This document shows, piece by piece, positions 16,856-25,122 of a stretch of DNA of 64,000 nucleotides. Where the stretch lies: the NCBI GenBank assembly GCA_030055515.1, contig JASFYI010000001.1, positions 496,001-560,000 on the forward strand, given 5' to 3'. The stretch's first letter is position 1. Each line of letters begins with the position of its first letter. Source of the stretch: Methanolinea sp. GTDB taxonomy: Archaea > Halobacteriota > Methanomicrobia > Methanomicrobiales > Methanospirillaceae. The notes beneath the pieces were generated by a model, which saw only the letters and a program-made list of their open reading frames with translations, was not told the origin of the DNA and searched no databases. A program made the position numbers and the translations under genes.

Positions 16856-18297
16856 CGGGCCTCCGCGGTGATTCCCGGCGCGATCTGGACGGCGACGTCG
16901 GCGATGCGCGCCGTCCTGTAGGATCCCCTGACGACGTCGTAGGAAACGCAGTAAAGCAGCCTCACGTCGTCGACGTCGTGGGGGTGGGCACCCGCCGCGA
17001 GTGCCCGCCGCCTCACTTCCTCCGTGCAGAGCGCGACGAGCTCGTCGTCGTCCCCGACCTTCCCGGTGCTCTTTACCTCCCCGTTCATGACGACCCTCTT
17101 GCGCAGGCCGTCGAAGTGGGCGTGGAGGGTGAGGCTCACCCGCGAGACCGCGACGCCGATCGCGTTCGCGCAGCCTGCATGGGGAGGGATGACGCAGGGT
17201 TTCTTCAGGATGCGGGCTATCTCGGGGACGAGGTACGGCGCGAGGAACCCGCATCCCGCGACGACCGGGAAATCGTGTGCTGCCGCGTGCCTCGCGACCT
17301 CCCGGCAGTACCACTCGATGACCTCCTCTGCCTTCCTCCGGGGGATTACCCGGGACGCCTCGTGGTTTCCTACCTCCGCGCCGGACACGTTGAGAGCATC
17401 GGTGAGCGTGGGAGCCCTGCCCCCGAAGGCGAGCGCACAACCTTCCCGCCTCGGTTCCAGCTCTTCGGTGACGAGCGAGTCCCCGCCGTACGGGATGGAG
17501 TCTGCGCTCACCGCCCGCGTGACCGTCCGTTCGGACTCGTCGAAGAGGTACTGCGTGCGGGGAATGCCCCCCTCGAGGGGGATGAGCTCCGTGGTCGTCC
17601 CGCCGACGTCGATGACGAGGCACGAGGAGAGCCCCGTCAGGTAGTGCACCCCGAGAGCTGCCGCGGCGGGACTCGAGTGGGAGAGCATGGAGGGATCCGA
17701 AACGGCGGACTGCGGGGTTGCGAGTCCCCCGTCACCCCTGAAAAAGAGGAAGTCTCCCTTCCTCGCCGAGAGGACCGTGCACAGCCGGACGACCTCCTCC
17801 TTGATCCTCGCGTTCAACCGCGTCGTCGCGACCCGGGCAGGGAAATCAAGGACGGCGAGCGGGTGGCTCGTCGCGACCTTCTCGTCCGGGTAGTACTTCC
17901 TCGCGATCTCGGCGGCAGCCTCCTCGAGGGCCGGGTTCCTCACGGAGAACTTCCCCGCGATTGCCACCGCGTCCGCGGGGTTCGACCGTAGGAATAGTTC
18001 GACCTCGTCCCTGTCGATCTCCTCGACGACGTCCCCGCAGTGGTTGACTGCCCCCCGGACGCCCCTCCCGTGGAGGAGCCCGGGTCCCGGCATGAGGACC
18101 GTTGCAACCTTCCGCTCCCTCCTCGTCACGATCACGTTGAGGGGGGTCGAGGTGCTGACCGCGAGCCTCCCGTGCCGGCGGACACGGTCGAGTGCCGCAT
18201 CGATTCCCGCGGTGTTGGGGACCTTCTCGGACTCCACTTCCCCGTCGACGAACGCGACGTCTGTGTTCGTCCCGCCCACATCCATTCCTATGAGCAT
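16852..18297 (-). CDS. Hydantoinase/oxoprolinase (HyuA-like) family protein
   Basis: A 481-aa protein with two actin-like ATPase phosphate motifs: LIGMDVGGTNTDVAFVDG at the N-terminus and VIDVGGTTTELIPLEGG near residue 230. It also has the VSTSTPLNVIVTRRE region of HyuA. Family members use ATP to open cyclic amides, but the substrate here is unknown. It is shorter than two-subunit hydantoinases and lacks a HyuB partner. It shares an ATGA overlap with the deacetylase gene. Confidence 0.8.
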   Translation of the reverse strand: MLIGMDVGGTNTDVAFVDGEVESEKVPNTAGIDAALDRVRRHGRLAVSTSTPLNVIVTRRERKVATVLMPGPGLLHGRGVRGAVNHCGDVVEEIDRDEVELFLRSNPADAVAIAGKFSVRNPALEEAAAEIARKYYPDEKVATSHPLAVLDFPARVATTRLNARIKEEVVRLCTVLSARKGDFLFFRGDGGLATPQSAVSDPSMLSHSSPAAAALGVHYLTGLSSCLVIDVGGTTTELIPLEGGIPRTQYLFDESERTVTRAVSADSIPYGGDSLVTEELEPRREGCALAFGGRAPTLTDALNVSGAEVGNHEASRVIPRRKAEEVIEWYCREVARHAAAHDFPVVAGCGFLAPYLVPEIARILKKPCVIPPHAGCANAIGVAVSRVSLTLHAHFDGLRKRVVMNGEVKSTGKVGDDDELVALCTEEVRRRALAAGAHPHDVDDVRLLYCVSYDVVRGSYRTARIADVAVQIAPGITAEAR

Positions 18298-18393
18298 CGC
18301 CGATCCCGTCGTCCTGATTCCATGGGTGCTCCCACCTTGTAAATGGTAGGGGATCGCGGCCCACGGGGTGTCCCGGGAACGCGGGGACCCCGG

Positions 18394-20325
18394 TCAGGTC
18401 CGGACACGGGGGTACCCTATCCCGGAGAGGGAGCGGGCGACCTCGCCGAGAACGGAAGGGTCTTCTATGGTCGGGGGGACTTCGAAGGGCTCGCCGTCCG
18501 CGATCTTCTTCAGGACGCGGCGCAGGACCTTCCCGGACCGGGTCTTCGGCAGTCTCCGCACGATGACCGCCGACTTGAAGGACGCGATCGGACCGATTCT
18601 CTCGCGGACCATCTTGACCAGTTCCCCCACGATCTCGTCGCCGTCGCGGTCGACACCGGCCTTGAGGACCACGAACCCGAGGGGTACCTCGCCCTTCACC
18701 TCGTCGGCGACCCCGGTCACGGCGCACTCCGCGACGTCCGGGTGTGACGCGATCACCTCCTCCATCGCGCCGGTCGAGAGGCGGTGGCCCGCCGTGTTGA
18801 TGATGTCATCCATCCTCCCCATGATCCACAGGTAACCATCGCCGTCCACGTACCCCTCGTCGCCGGTCATGTAGAAGCCGGGGAACCTCGCGAAGTACGT
18901 CCTGTAGCACTCCTCGTCCTTCTGCCAGAGCGTCGTGAGGCAACCCGGTGGGAGCGGGACTGCGATGACGAGGGCCCCTGCCGTGCCCGCGGGGACCTCG
19001 CGCCCCGCGTCGTCGAGGACCCTGACGTCGTACCCGGGCATCGGTCTCGTGCACGAGCCCGGTTTCACGGGGTGGGGTGCGATCCCGAAGGGGTTTGCCC
19101 CGATGGCCCAGCCGGTCTCGGTCTGCCACCAGTGGTCGATCGCCGGGACGCCGAGGGTCTTTTCCGCCCACGCGAGCGTGTCCGGGTCGCAGCGTTCCCC
19201 GGCGAGGAAGAGCGTCCGGAGGGACGAGATGTCGTACTTCTTCACGTGTTCCCCCGCGGGATCCTCGCGCTTTACGGCGCGGAGGGCTGTCGGCGCACAG
19301 AAGAGGACGGCGACCCCGTGCTGGGAGATCACCCTCCAGAACGCCCCGGCGTCCGGCGTCCCCACCGACTTGCCCTCGTAGAGGATGCTCGTGCACCCGT
19401 AGGCGAGCGGGCCGTAAACGATGTAGGAATGCCCGACGACCCAGCCCACGTCCGACGCGGCCCAGAAAACCTCGCCGGGCCGCATCCCGTAGATGTTCCT
19501 CATGCTCCAGAGGAGGGCCACGAGGTGCCCGCCGTTATCCCTCACCACCCCTTTCGGGATCCCCGTCGTCCCCGAGGTGTAGAGGATGTAGAGGGGATCC
19601 GTCGCCTCCACCGGGACGCATCCTGCCGGCGGTGCCCTGTCCATGAATCCGGCCCACTCGACGTCCCTCCCCGGGATGAGCTCTGCAGGGCACTCCGGCC
19701 TCTGGACGACGACGCATTTTTCCACTTCTGTCCCCGCGAGCAGAAGGGCCTCGTCGATGAGCGGCTTGTACGGGATGAGGCGCGTCACCTCTATGCCGCA
19801 GGAGGCGATGAGGAGGACTTTTGGGGCCGCGTCTCGGATCCGCGTCGCCAGTTCCCGCGGCGCGAATCCGCCGAACACGACGGAGTGGATCGACCCTATC
19901 CTCGCGCACGCGAGCATCCCGATGACCGACTCCGGTATCATCAGCATGTAGATGACGACCCTGTCCCCCTTTCGGACCCCTAACTCCCGCAGTCCCCCGG
20001 CACACCGGGAGACGGCGTCGAGCAGTTCCCTGTACGTGAACGTGCAGACCTTCCCCGTGACGGGACTGTCGTAGACGAGTGCGGGCTGGTCAGCCCTCCC
20101 CGATTCCACGTGCCTGTCGAGGGCATTGTAGCACGTGTTGAGGACTGCCCCGGAGAACCACTTTACGCGGTGCGACCCGTCCCACGAGAGGACCCTGTCC
20201 CATTCCCGCCACCAGCTCACACCCGCCGCGGCCTCGGCCCAGAATTCTTCCGGTCTCTCGAGCGACCGCCTGTACACCCGGTCATACTCTTCCCGGGTAA
20301 TACGCGACCCCCCGTGCCATGCCAT
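18394..20325 (-). CDS. Propionyl-/acetyl-CoA synthetase (AMP-forming, PrpE/Acs type)
   Basis: A 643-aa acyl-adenylate-forming enzyme that makes acyl-CoA from a short fatty acid, ATP and CoA. It has an ACS N-terminal cap (FWAEAAAGVSWWREWDRVL), ARIGSIHSVVFGGF, the P-loop ILYTSGTTGIPKGVV, WWQTETGWAIG, YMTGDEGYVDGDGYLWIMGR and the C-terminal PKTRSGKVLRRVL with the acetylatable catalytic lysine. The cap and NTCYNALDRHVE pattern lean toward PrpE-like propionyl-CoA ligase, but acetate is possible. The ATG at 20325 is chosen from family length; an AAAAGGTATTTGG promoter-like stretch lies 30-45 bp upstream. Confidence 0.92.
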   Translation of the reverse strand: MAWHGGSRITREEYDRVYRRSLERPEEFWAEAAAGVSWWREWDRVLSWDGSHRVKWFSGAVLNTCYNALDRHVESGRADQPALVYDSPVTGKVCTFTYRELLDAVSRCAGGLRELGVRKGDRVVIYMLMIPESVIGMLACARIGSIHSVVFGGFAPRELATRIRDAAPKVLLIASCGIEVTRLIPYKPLIDEALLLAGTEVEKCVVVQRPECPAELIPGRDVEWAGFMDRAPPAGCVPVEATDPLYILYTSGTTGIPKGVVRDNGGHLVALLWSMRNIYGMRPGEVFWAASDVGWVVGHSYIVYGPLAYGCTSILYEGKSVGTPDAGAFWRVISQHGVAVLFCAPTALRAVKREDPAGEHVKKYDISSLRTLFLAGERCDPDTLAWAEKTLGVPAIDHWWQTETGWAIGANPFGIAPHPVKPGSCTRPMPGYDVRVLDDAGREVPAGTAGALVIAVPLPPGCLTTLWQKDEECYRTYFARFPGFYMTGDEGYVDGDGYLWIMGRMDDIINTAGHRLSTGAMEEVIASHPDVAECAVTGVADEVKGEVPLGFVVLKAGVDRDGDEIVGELVKMVRERIGPIASFKSAVIVRRLPKTRSGKVLRRVLKKIADGEPFEVPPTIEDPSVLGEVARSLSGIGYPRVRT

Positions 20326-20410
20326 GACAGGACATGCGGAGAGGTTGGTACACCACGCCAAATACCTTTTCCCGCACGGCCAGGGTTTTTCCCGTTGACA
20401 AGAGGATGGG

Positions 20411-20416
20411 TATATA
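20411..20416 (+). promoter_or_regulatory. TATA box for mntP
   Basis: TATATA lies 30-35 bp upstream of the mntP ATG. The short leader leaves only AGGGGA as ribosome-binding sequence and no space for a manganese riboswitch. Confidence 0.5.
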
Positions 20417-20445
20417 CCGTTTCCGCGTGACAGTGTAGGGGACCA

Positions 20446-21006
20446 ATGGATCCCCACGTCGTCCTCGCCCTGGCAGTCTCCCTCGCGATCGACTGCTTCG
20501 CAGTCTCGCTCTCTGCCGGGAACAGGGACAGGGAGAAGAGGTTGCGGACCGGCCTCGTGCTGGGACTCTGCTTTGGCGCGTTCCAGAGCGGGATGGTGCT
20601 CGCCGGCCACCTCTCCGCATCTGCCCTAATCGCGGTGATCTCCCGGTTCGACCACTGGGTCGCATTCGGGATCCTCTCGCTCATCGGCGTGAAAATGGTC
20701 GCGGAGGGCGCGAAAAACGGCGGTGAGAGCACGTTCTGCGATATCTCTCCGGGAACCGTCGTTGCACTCTCGGTCGCGACGAGCCTCGATGCCCTCGGCG
20801 TGGGGTTCTCCCTCGGGTTCGTCTCCGGGGGGATCGTCCCGGTGGCAGTCGCCGCGGGGGTTGCGTCGTTCCTCTTCTCCCTATGGGGATCGCTCCTCGG
20901 CGGGAGACTCGCGGAAAAGTACGGCAGGAGATTCGAGATCGTGGGCGGGGTCGTGCTCGCGGCGATCGGGACGAGGATCCTCCTCGAACACCTCGGGATC
21001 CCCTGA
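20446..21006 (+). CDS. mntP: Manganese efflux pump MntP
   Basis: A 186-aa, six-helix membrane protein with the MntP internal repeat. Each half carries the conserved acidic motif: SLAIDCFAVSLSAG near residue 16 and ATSLDALGVGFSLGF near residue 115. The paired aspartates in the membrane are needed for Mn2+ export in the family. It is a single gene with its own TATA box. Confidence 0.92.
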   Translation: MDPHVVLALAVSLAIDCFAVSLSAGNRDREKRLRTGLVLGLCFGAFQSGMVLAGHLSASALIAVISRFDHWVAFGILSLIGVKMVAEGAKNGGESTFCDISPGTVVALSVATSLDALGVGFSLGFVSGGIVPVAVAAGVASFLFSLWGSLLGGRLAEKYGRRFEIVGGVVLAAIGTRILLEHLGIP

Positions 21007-21127
21007 TCCCGCTTGCCCAAGATGTAACCGGCTCACAAATTTTATCTCCCACTTATTTCAAGGTACAAGTGAAAAGCGACGGGGAGGTCTCGCGATTCCC
21101 GATATTTACCATTCTATCTACGAGAAG

Positions 21128-21463
21128 ATGAAGAAGATCGGCATCCTGGATATCAGGCAGTATGCCGTGATCGAGAATCCTCCCTACGTTCCCCTCTGCG
21201 TCGACAGGCTTGGACCCGACACGTACGCGATCTCCCAGAACCCCGTTGTCGACGGCCAGATGGTCGCGGACCCCGACATCGAAGTCCGTGTGAACCACGA
21301 GGAGGAGACTGCCGAACCCCTCGTGTACCAGAGGGGCGATTTGAGGAAGGTCGTCTACCCGGCCCCGGGGAGAGTGAACCTTGCCGTCCGGAACGAGCTT
21401 TCGGAACTTCTCGATAGCTGGCTCTCAGACCTCATCGCGAAGGGCTTCAGCCGGTACCAGTAG
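21128..21463 (+). CDS. Small conserved protein of unknown function
   Basis: A 111-aa soluble protein (MKKIGILDIRQYAVIENPPYVPLCVD and following residues) with no recognised domain. The reading frame is open upstream. GGGGAGGTCTCGCG precedes an ATT codon at 21095 that would add IPDIYHSIYEK before the ATG; those residues look like coding sequence, so a non-standard ATT start is possible. An AAATTTTATC promoter-like element lies near 21036. It is followed 51 bp later by the DUF5591 gene. Confidence 0.65.
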   Translation: MKKIGILDIRQYAVIENPPYVPLCVDRLGPDTYAISQNPVVDGQMVADPDIEVRVNHEEETAEPLVYQRGDLRKVVYPAPGRVNLAVRNELSELLDSWLSDLIAKGFSRYQ

Positions 21464-21514
21464 GACCCGGCGGGAATCAACAGGTTCCGTGGAGGGGAGA
21501 GGTGGAGACCCCCC

Positions 21515-22156
21515 GTGAATGTCCTGTGTCCCCCAGATCCGCCTTTCTTCCTCCCCGAGTTCGAGGAGGCGTACCGGTATATCATCGCCACCTACCGGCC
21601 GCCCGCAAGGGACATCGCGGTATTCCTCCCGTGTGCCCTGCGCAAGCCCTATAGCACCAGTCCCAGCCACCGCACCTTCAGGAGCGCGATCGCCTCGGTC
21701 CTCCCGCCCGGGTCATACCATGTCGTCGTCTTCGGGACGTGCGGTGTCGTCCCCGAGGAGCTCGAGCGGATGTACCCCTTCGCTCACTACCGCTACATGC
21801 TCGGGAAGTGCAGGGACAGGCGTGTCCTCGATGCGTTCCTCGAGATCGAGACGTACCGCCTCGCGGGGTACCTCGAAAAGACGAGGTACACCTACAAAAG
21901 ACGGGTGGCCTACTGTATCGGACCTTTCCGGGAGGCGATGCGCAGGGCCTCAGAGAGGACCGGGATCGAGCTCGATCTCCTCTTCCCCACGGACACCACG
22001 ATCCGGCTGAACAGCAATCCCGAGCGGTCGTTACCCGCGGGTTCGCTCTCCATGCCCGCGTACGTGGACGAGTTCATGGAGGGTCTCTCCCGCCTCGCGT
22101 GGCACGAATGCACAGGCCGGGAAGACGTCGCCGCGCGCGCGTGGAGGCCGGAGTGA
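21515..22156 (+). CDS. Stand-alone DUF5591 (archaeosine synthase-type) domain protein
   Basis: A 213-aa protein that resembles the DUF5591 domain of archaeosine synthase ArcS. It has ARDIAVFLPCALRKPYSTS-PSHRTFRSAI, then VVVFGTCGVVPEELE and a tyrosine-rich helical stretch. ArcS converts the preQ0 base in archaeal tRNA to a lysine adduct on the way to archaeosine. Here the PUA and TGT-like domains usually fused to it are absent, so the role may be tRNA modification with a separate partner, or something else. The start is GTG 21515. Confidence 0.7.
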   Translation: MNVLCPPDPPFFLPEFEEAYRYIIATYRPPARDIAVFLPCALRKPYSTSPSHRTFRSAIASVLPPGSYHVVVFGTCGVVPEELERMYPFAHYRYMLGKCRDRRVLDAFLEIETYRLAGYLEKTRYTYKRRVAYCIGPFREAMRRASERTGIELDLLFPTDTTIRLNSNPERSLPAGSLSMPAYVDEFMEGLSRLAWHECTGREDVAARAWRPE

Positions 22157-22962
22157 TTCAAAAAGTTTAATATCGAGCGATTTCCACTTTATTGCAGGTG
22201 TATTAGTGTCCAACTAAGTCACCGGCTGAACGTTTCAATCCATGGCGGAAACCCTGTCTGCGGACAGGGTGGATGCCTCCTTGGCAGGGTAATTCTTCGG
22301 CATTCTCCGGTCGTTCTCCCTCGTTTCGCCAATCCCTCCTGCGCATCTCTCCCGAGGACTGTGTGAGTTGCGTGACCGGGGCGTAATACTGCATCCCGCT
22401 CTTGGAAAAGGAAATGAGGGAACCGGGTAAAGTGCCCCGTGAGGACATTTCCGGGAACACGCGTTCGGCCCTGCACTACCCCTTCCCTGTCACCTCCCCC
22501 CCTTCCGCCGTTTTGAGGGGGAGATTAGGAGTACTGCAGCATCATGTTCCTCTGACATACCCATTCCGGCCCCGGAGATGACCCTTCCCTGTCACCCATG
22601 GTCCTTTGCGCCGTTCCGGGCCATGGATTCAGGTCGTCCCGGTGGTATGTACCCGAACATTTGTTCGGCCCCGCAGTGGATGTCTCCCTCGCCCCCGGCT
22701 CTTCGAGCCGTTTCGAACCGGGGACCCATTCCACTGTGGCAGGTATCCCCAGAGTTCCCCACTGAGGCAAGCCTGCCATACGCTCTGATACTATATCAAC
22801 ATGTCGATGAGGGGGGCCCTCGCGCAGACCTCTCTCGGGGAGGCGGATCGCCAACCGCGCGGGAAGGCGTTGCAAGAGTGAGGGAGTGCCGGGAGTGGCG
22901 AACGGGACAGGGGAACATTCGCGCGCTCCCGCACCGGGCACCTGCCCGCCGCACCATCCCGT
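22157..22962. other. 806-bp region without a convincing gene, several perfect hairpins
   Basis: No frame here has both coding character and a start signal. The region opens with an AAAAAGTTTAATATC promoter-like element (22160-22175) pointing rightward. It contains perfect hairpins at 22251-22270 (ACCCTGTC/GACAGGGT), 22653-22668 (CCGAAC/GTTCGG) and 22696-22710 (CGGCTC/GAGCCG). A 15-bp direct repeat, CCCTTCCCTGTCACC, occurs at 22480 and 22582. It may encode a structured RNA or be the remains of a mobile element. Confidence 0.45.
22251..22270. repeat. Perfect 8-bp inverted repeat with 4-nt loop
   Basis: ACCCTGTC, loop TGCG, GACAGGGT. It lies about 55 bp after the predicted start of a transcript from the AT-rich element at 22160, so it would form a stable stem in that RNA. 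Confidence 0.5.
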
Positions 22963-24465
22963 TCACTCCACCCGTAGCGAAAGCCCTGTCCCCGTCTCAT
23001 CGAGGACCCGGGGGCTGGGCGGCGGCGAGAGGAGGCTCCCGGTGACCATCGCGACCGCGGAGACGCCCACGCCGACCAGGCTGAAATGGACGGGGAGCGA
23101 GACGACCTTGAAGTACACGAGGCCCCCGCAGGTGCATGAAGCTGCGAGGCCGAGGGCCATGGACGCGAGGGCACCCTCGCGCGTCGCCCTCCGCCAGTAG
23201 AGGCCGGCGAGGAGGGGGACTGCGAATGTCGCGAACATGATCCCGATCCCCGCCCATATCAGCCAGACGAGCATCGCGGGGGGATCGAGCGCTGCAAAGA
23301 GCGTCAGCACCGCGGCGGCCACGACGGATACCCTGCTCACGAGGATGACCTCGGCGTCGGATGCATTCGGCCTCGCGAGGTTCTTGTAGATGTCCCACGA
23401 GAAGTAGGTCCCGATCGTGAGCATCAGCCGGTCGGTCGTGGACATCACCGCCGCGAGCACGACGACCGCGAAGATGCCGTACACGAGGATGCTCGGGTTT
23501 GCGGCCTGCAACGCGTAGATGAAAACGAAATCCCCCGCGTTCTTGACGGGGGGGAGAGTGACGAGTCCCTCGGCGACCATCACCCTCCCCGCGAACCCCG
23601 CGAACTTGAGGAGGAACATCACGGCAGCGTAGATGCAGAACGCAACGAGGGGTGTCCACCTGAAGAACGACGCGTCCCTCGCGGCGAGGATGTTGTTTAT
23701 CACGTGCGGTGCACACGCGAGTCCCACCATCAGGAGGAGCGAGAAAGAGAAGATGTACGCGGGGGTAAAGAGACCCGAATCCACCCAGAGCCGCACGAAA
23801 TCGGGGTTCTGCGCCGCCAGCACCTCGTTTACGTGCCAGAAACCCCCTGCCTTCGCGATCACGAGGGGGGCCATGACCACGACACCGAGGATGAGGATGA
23901 TCCCCTGGATGAGCGTCGTCCACGTGACCGCGTACAATCCCCCGATGACGGTGTAGATCGTCACGATGAACGCGCCTGCGATGAGCGCGAGCCAGTGGGG
24001 GATGCCCAGCAGCCACATGAGGACGATGCTCACGGCCGTGTACTGGCCCGCGAGGTATACGAGGGAGACCACGATTCCCGCGACCGCCGAGAGCGACCTC
24101 AGTGCCTTCTGGCTCCCGTACCTGTGCGCGAAGTAATCCTGGATCGTGAGGTACCCGTATTTCTTTCCGAGCCTGTGGATTTTTACCCCGAGGAAGATGA
24201 TGCAGAAGGCAATGGAGAGTGGCACGAAGACCTGTTCCCAGATCGTCGGCCACCCGTACGCGTACCCGAGGCCCGAGACCCCAAGGAGCGACATCCCGCT
24301 GCAGACCGAACCGATCATCAGCATCGTGAAGAGCCAGAATCCCAGTGACCTGCCCGCGAGGACGTAGTCGTTCATCGTGTGTATCTTCTTGGACGCGTAG
24401 ACCCCGATCCCCACGAGGACGAAGAAGTAGGCGACGATGATCGAGAGGTCGGCAAGCTCGGTCAC
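22963..24465 (-). CDS. Sodium:solute symporter (SSS family)
   Basis: A 500-aa permease with about 13 transmembrane helices. It starts TELADLSIIVAYFFVLVGIGVYASKK and carries SSS-family landmarks such as DYVLAGRSLGFW, GYAYGWPTIWEQ, QDYFAHRYGS and the helix with VVVLAAVMSTTDRLMLTIGTYF. It would use a sodium gradient to import a solute, perhaps a carboxylate, but the substrate is not evident. The GTG at 24465 overlaps the stop of the 35-aa gene upstream (GTGA), and GGGAGG lies eight bases before it. Confidence 0.9.
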   Translation of the reverse strand: MTELADLSIIVAYFFVLVGIGVYASKKIHTMNDYVLAGRSLGFWLFTMLMIGSVCSGMSLLGVSGLGYAYGWPTIWEQVFVPLSIAFCIIFLGVKIHRLGKKYGYLTIQDYFAHRYGSQKALRSLSAVAGIVVSLVYLAGQYTAVSIVLMWLLGIPHWLALIAGAFIVTIYTVIGGLYAVTWTTLIQGIILILGVVVMAPLVIAKAGGFWHVNEVLAAQNPDFVRLWVDSGLFTPAYIFSFSLLLMVGLACAPHVINNILAARDASFFRWTPLVAFCIYAAVMFLLKFAGFAGRVMVAEGLVTLPPVKNAGDFVFIYALQAANPSILVYGIFAVVVLAAVMSTTDRLMLTIGTYFSWDIYKNLARPNASDAEVILVSRVSVVAAAVLTLFAALDPPAMLVWLIWAGIGIMFATFAVPLLAGLYWRRATREGALASMALGLAASCTCGGLVYFKVVSLPVHFSLVGVGVSAVAMVTGSLLSPPPSPRVLDETGTGLSLRVE

Positions 24466-24569
24466 AGGTTCATCCTCCCGCTGTAAATTCCCCAGGCGGC
24501 GAGGAGGGCAATGACAATCGCGACCGTTGCCACCGTGACCCCGAGCGTGAAAGCGAGTCCTTCCGCCAT
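24462..24569 (-). CDS. Small (35-aa) single-helix accessory protein of the symporter
   Basis: A complete frame, MAEGLAFTLGVTVATVAIVI followed by ALLAAWGIYSGRMNL, with one transmembrane helix and a short basic tail. Its stop codon overlaps the symporter start, so the two are translationally coupled. Small one-helix proteins paired with archaeal sodium:solute symporters are annotated elsewhere as symporter small accessory proteins, and this fits by size and position. It is too short for standard gene calling. Confidence 0.75.
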   Translation of the reverse strand: MAEGLAFTLGVTVATVAIVIALLAAWGIYSGRMNL

Positions 24570-24717
24570 GGTGATCCTTACCTGCTGGGCACGGGTGTGA
24601 CATAATGGATTCGAAAAGTTATTGTCCCGGCCCCGCTCCGCCCTCCCCGGCGCTGTTTGCCATGCCGCGGGGGATACCGTTGCGCACGGGGACGAATTTC
24701 CACAAGGCTAATTACGC

Positions 24718-24729
24718 GGTATTTTCTAT
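24718..24729 (+). promoter_or_regulatory. Probable promoter of ATP synthase operon 1
   Basis: GGTATTTTCTAT is the only AT-rich TATA-like element before the ATG at 24763 and lies about 35-45 bp upstream. GGAGGG follows at 24743. Confidence 0.35.
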
Positions 24730-24762
24730 CCCTTATCACTGCGGAGGGACTGTCCCGGACCA

Positions 24763-25122
24763 ATGGCTCTCGAAGAGATAAGGCGCCTCAAGAAGGCCGA
24801 GGAGATCGCACTCGGAATCATCGCGGAGGCCGAGAGGGAGGCCGAAACAATCATCGCGCGTGCTGCAGAAGAGGCCGGTGCACTCGTCGCACGGGCTGTC
24901 GAGGACGCGAGGAGAACGTGCGGGGAGGAGAGGGAGGCCGCCGTCGCACGCGCGAGGAGCGAGGGGGAAGCGCTCGTCCGGAAGGCGGCATCTGACGCGG
25001 AAGCCCTCGCCGCGGCTTCCCAAGAGAGAGCGGAGGCAGCCATCCGGTATGCCGTGCACGTCGTGACTGGAGAGCCGTATGTTGTACCCGGCCAGGATGT
25101 ACAGGGTGACGCTGGGGATTGA
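24763..25122 (+). CDS. ahaH: A-type ATP synthase 1, subunit H (peripheral stalk)
   Basis: A 119-aa protein dominated by an alanine/glutamate-rich right-handed coiled coil (KAEEIALGIIAEAEREAETIIARAAEEAG and onward), as in AhaH/AtpH, which pairs with subunit E to form the stator. It is the first gene of operon 1. Its 3' end overlaps subunit I by 44 bp. Confidence 0.8.
   Translation: MALEEIRRLKKAEEIALGIIAEAEREAETIIARAAEEAGALVARAVEDARRTCGEEREAAVARARSEGEALVRKAASDAEALAAASQERAEAAIRYAVHVVTGEPYVVPGQDVQGDAGD

Noticed and set aside
16856-17623. N-terminal extension of the HDAC-family frame
   Set aside because: The extension is Arg/Gly/His-rich and lies out of frame inside the hydantoinase-like gene; family length and GGAGG support ATG 16855.
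20400-20445. Manganese (yybP-ykoY) riboswitch before mntP
   Set aside because: The TATA box leaves only a few nucleotides of leader, too short for the riboswitch.
20326-20610. N-terminal extension of the CoA synthetase frame
   Set aside because: It overlaps the divergent mntP gene and its promoter and has no similarity to the ACS N-terminal cap.
22525-22941. Group II intron or transposase remnant on the minus strand
   Set aside because: Hairpins and a junk-like 138-codon frame suggested an intron RNA, but no domain V, reverse transcriptase or terminal inverted repeats could be found; kept only as structured non-coding sequence.
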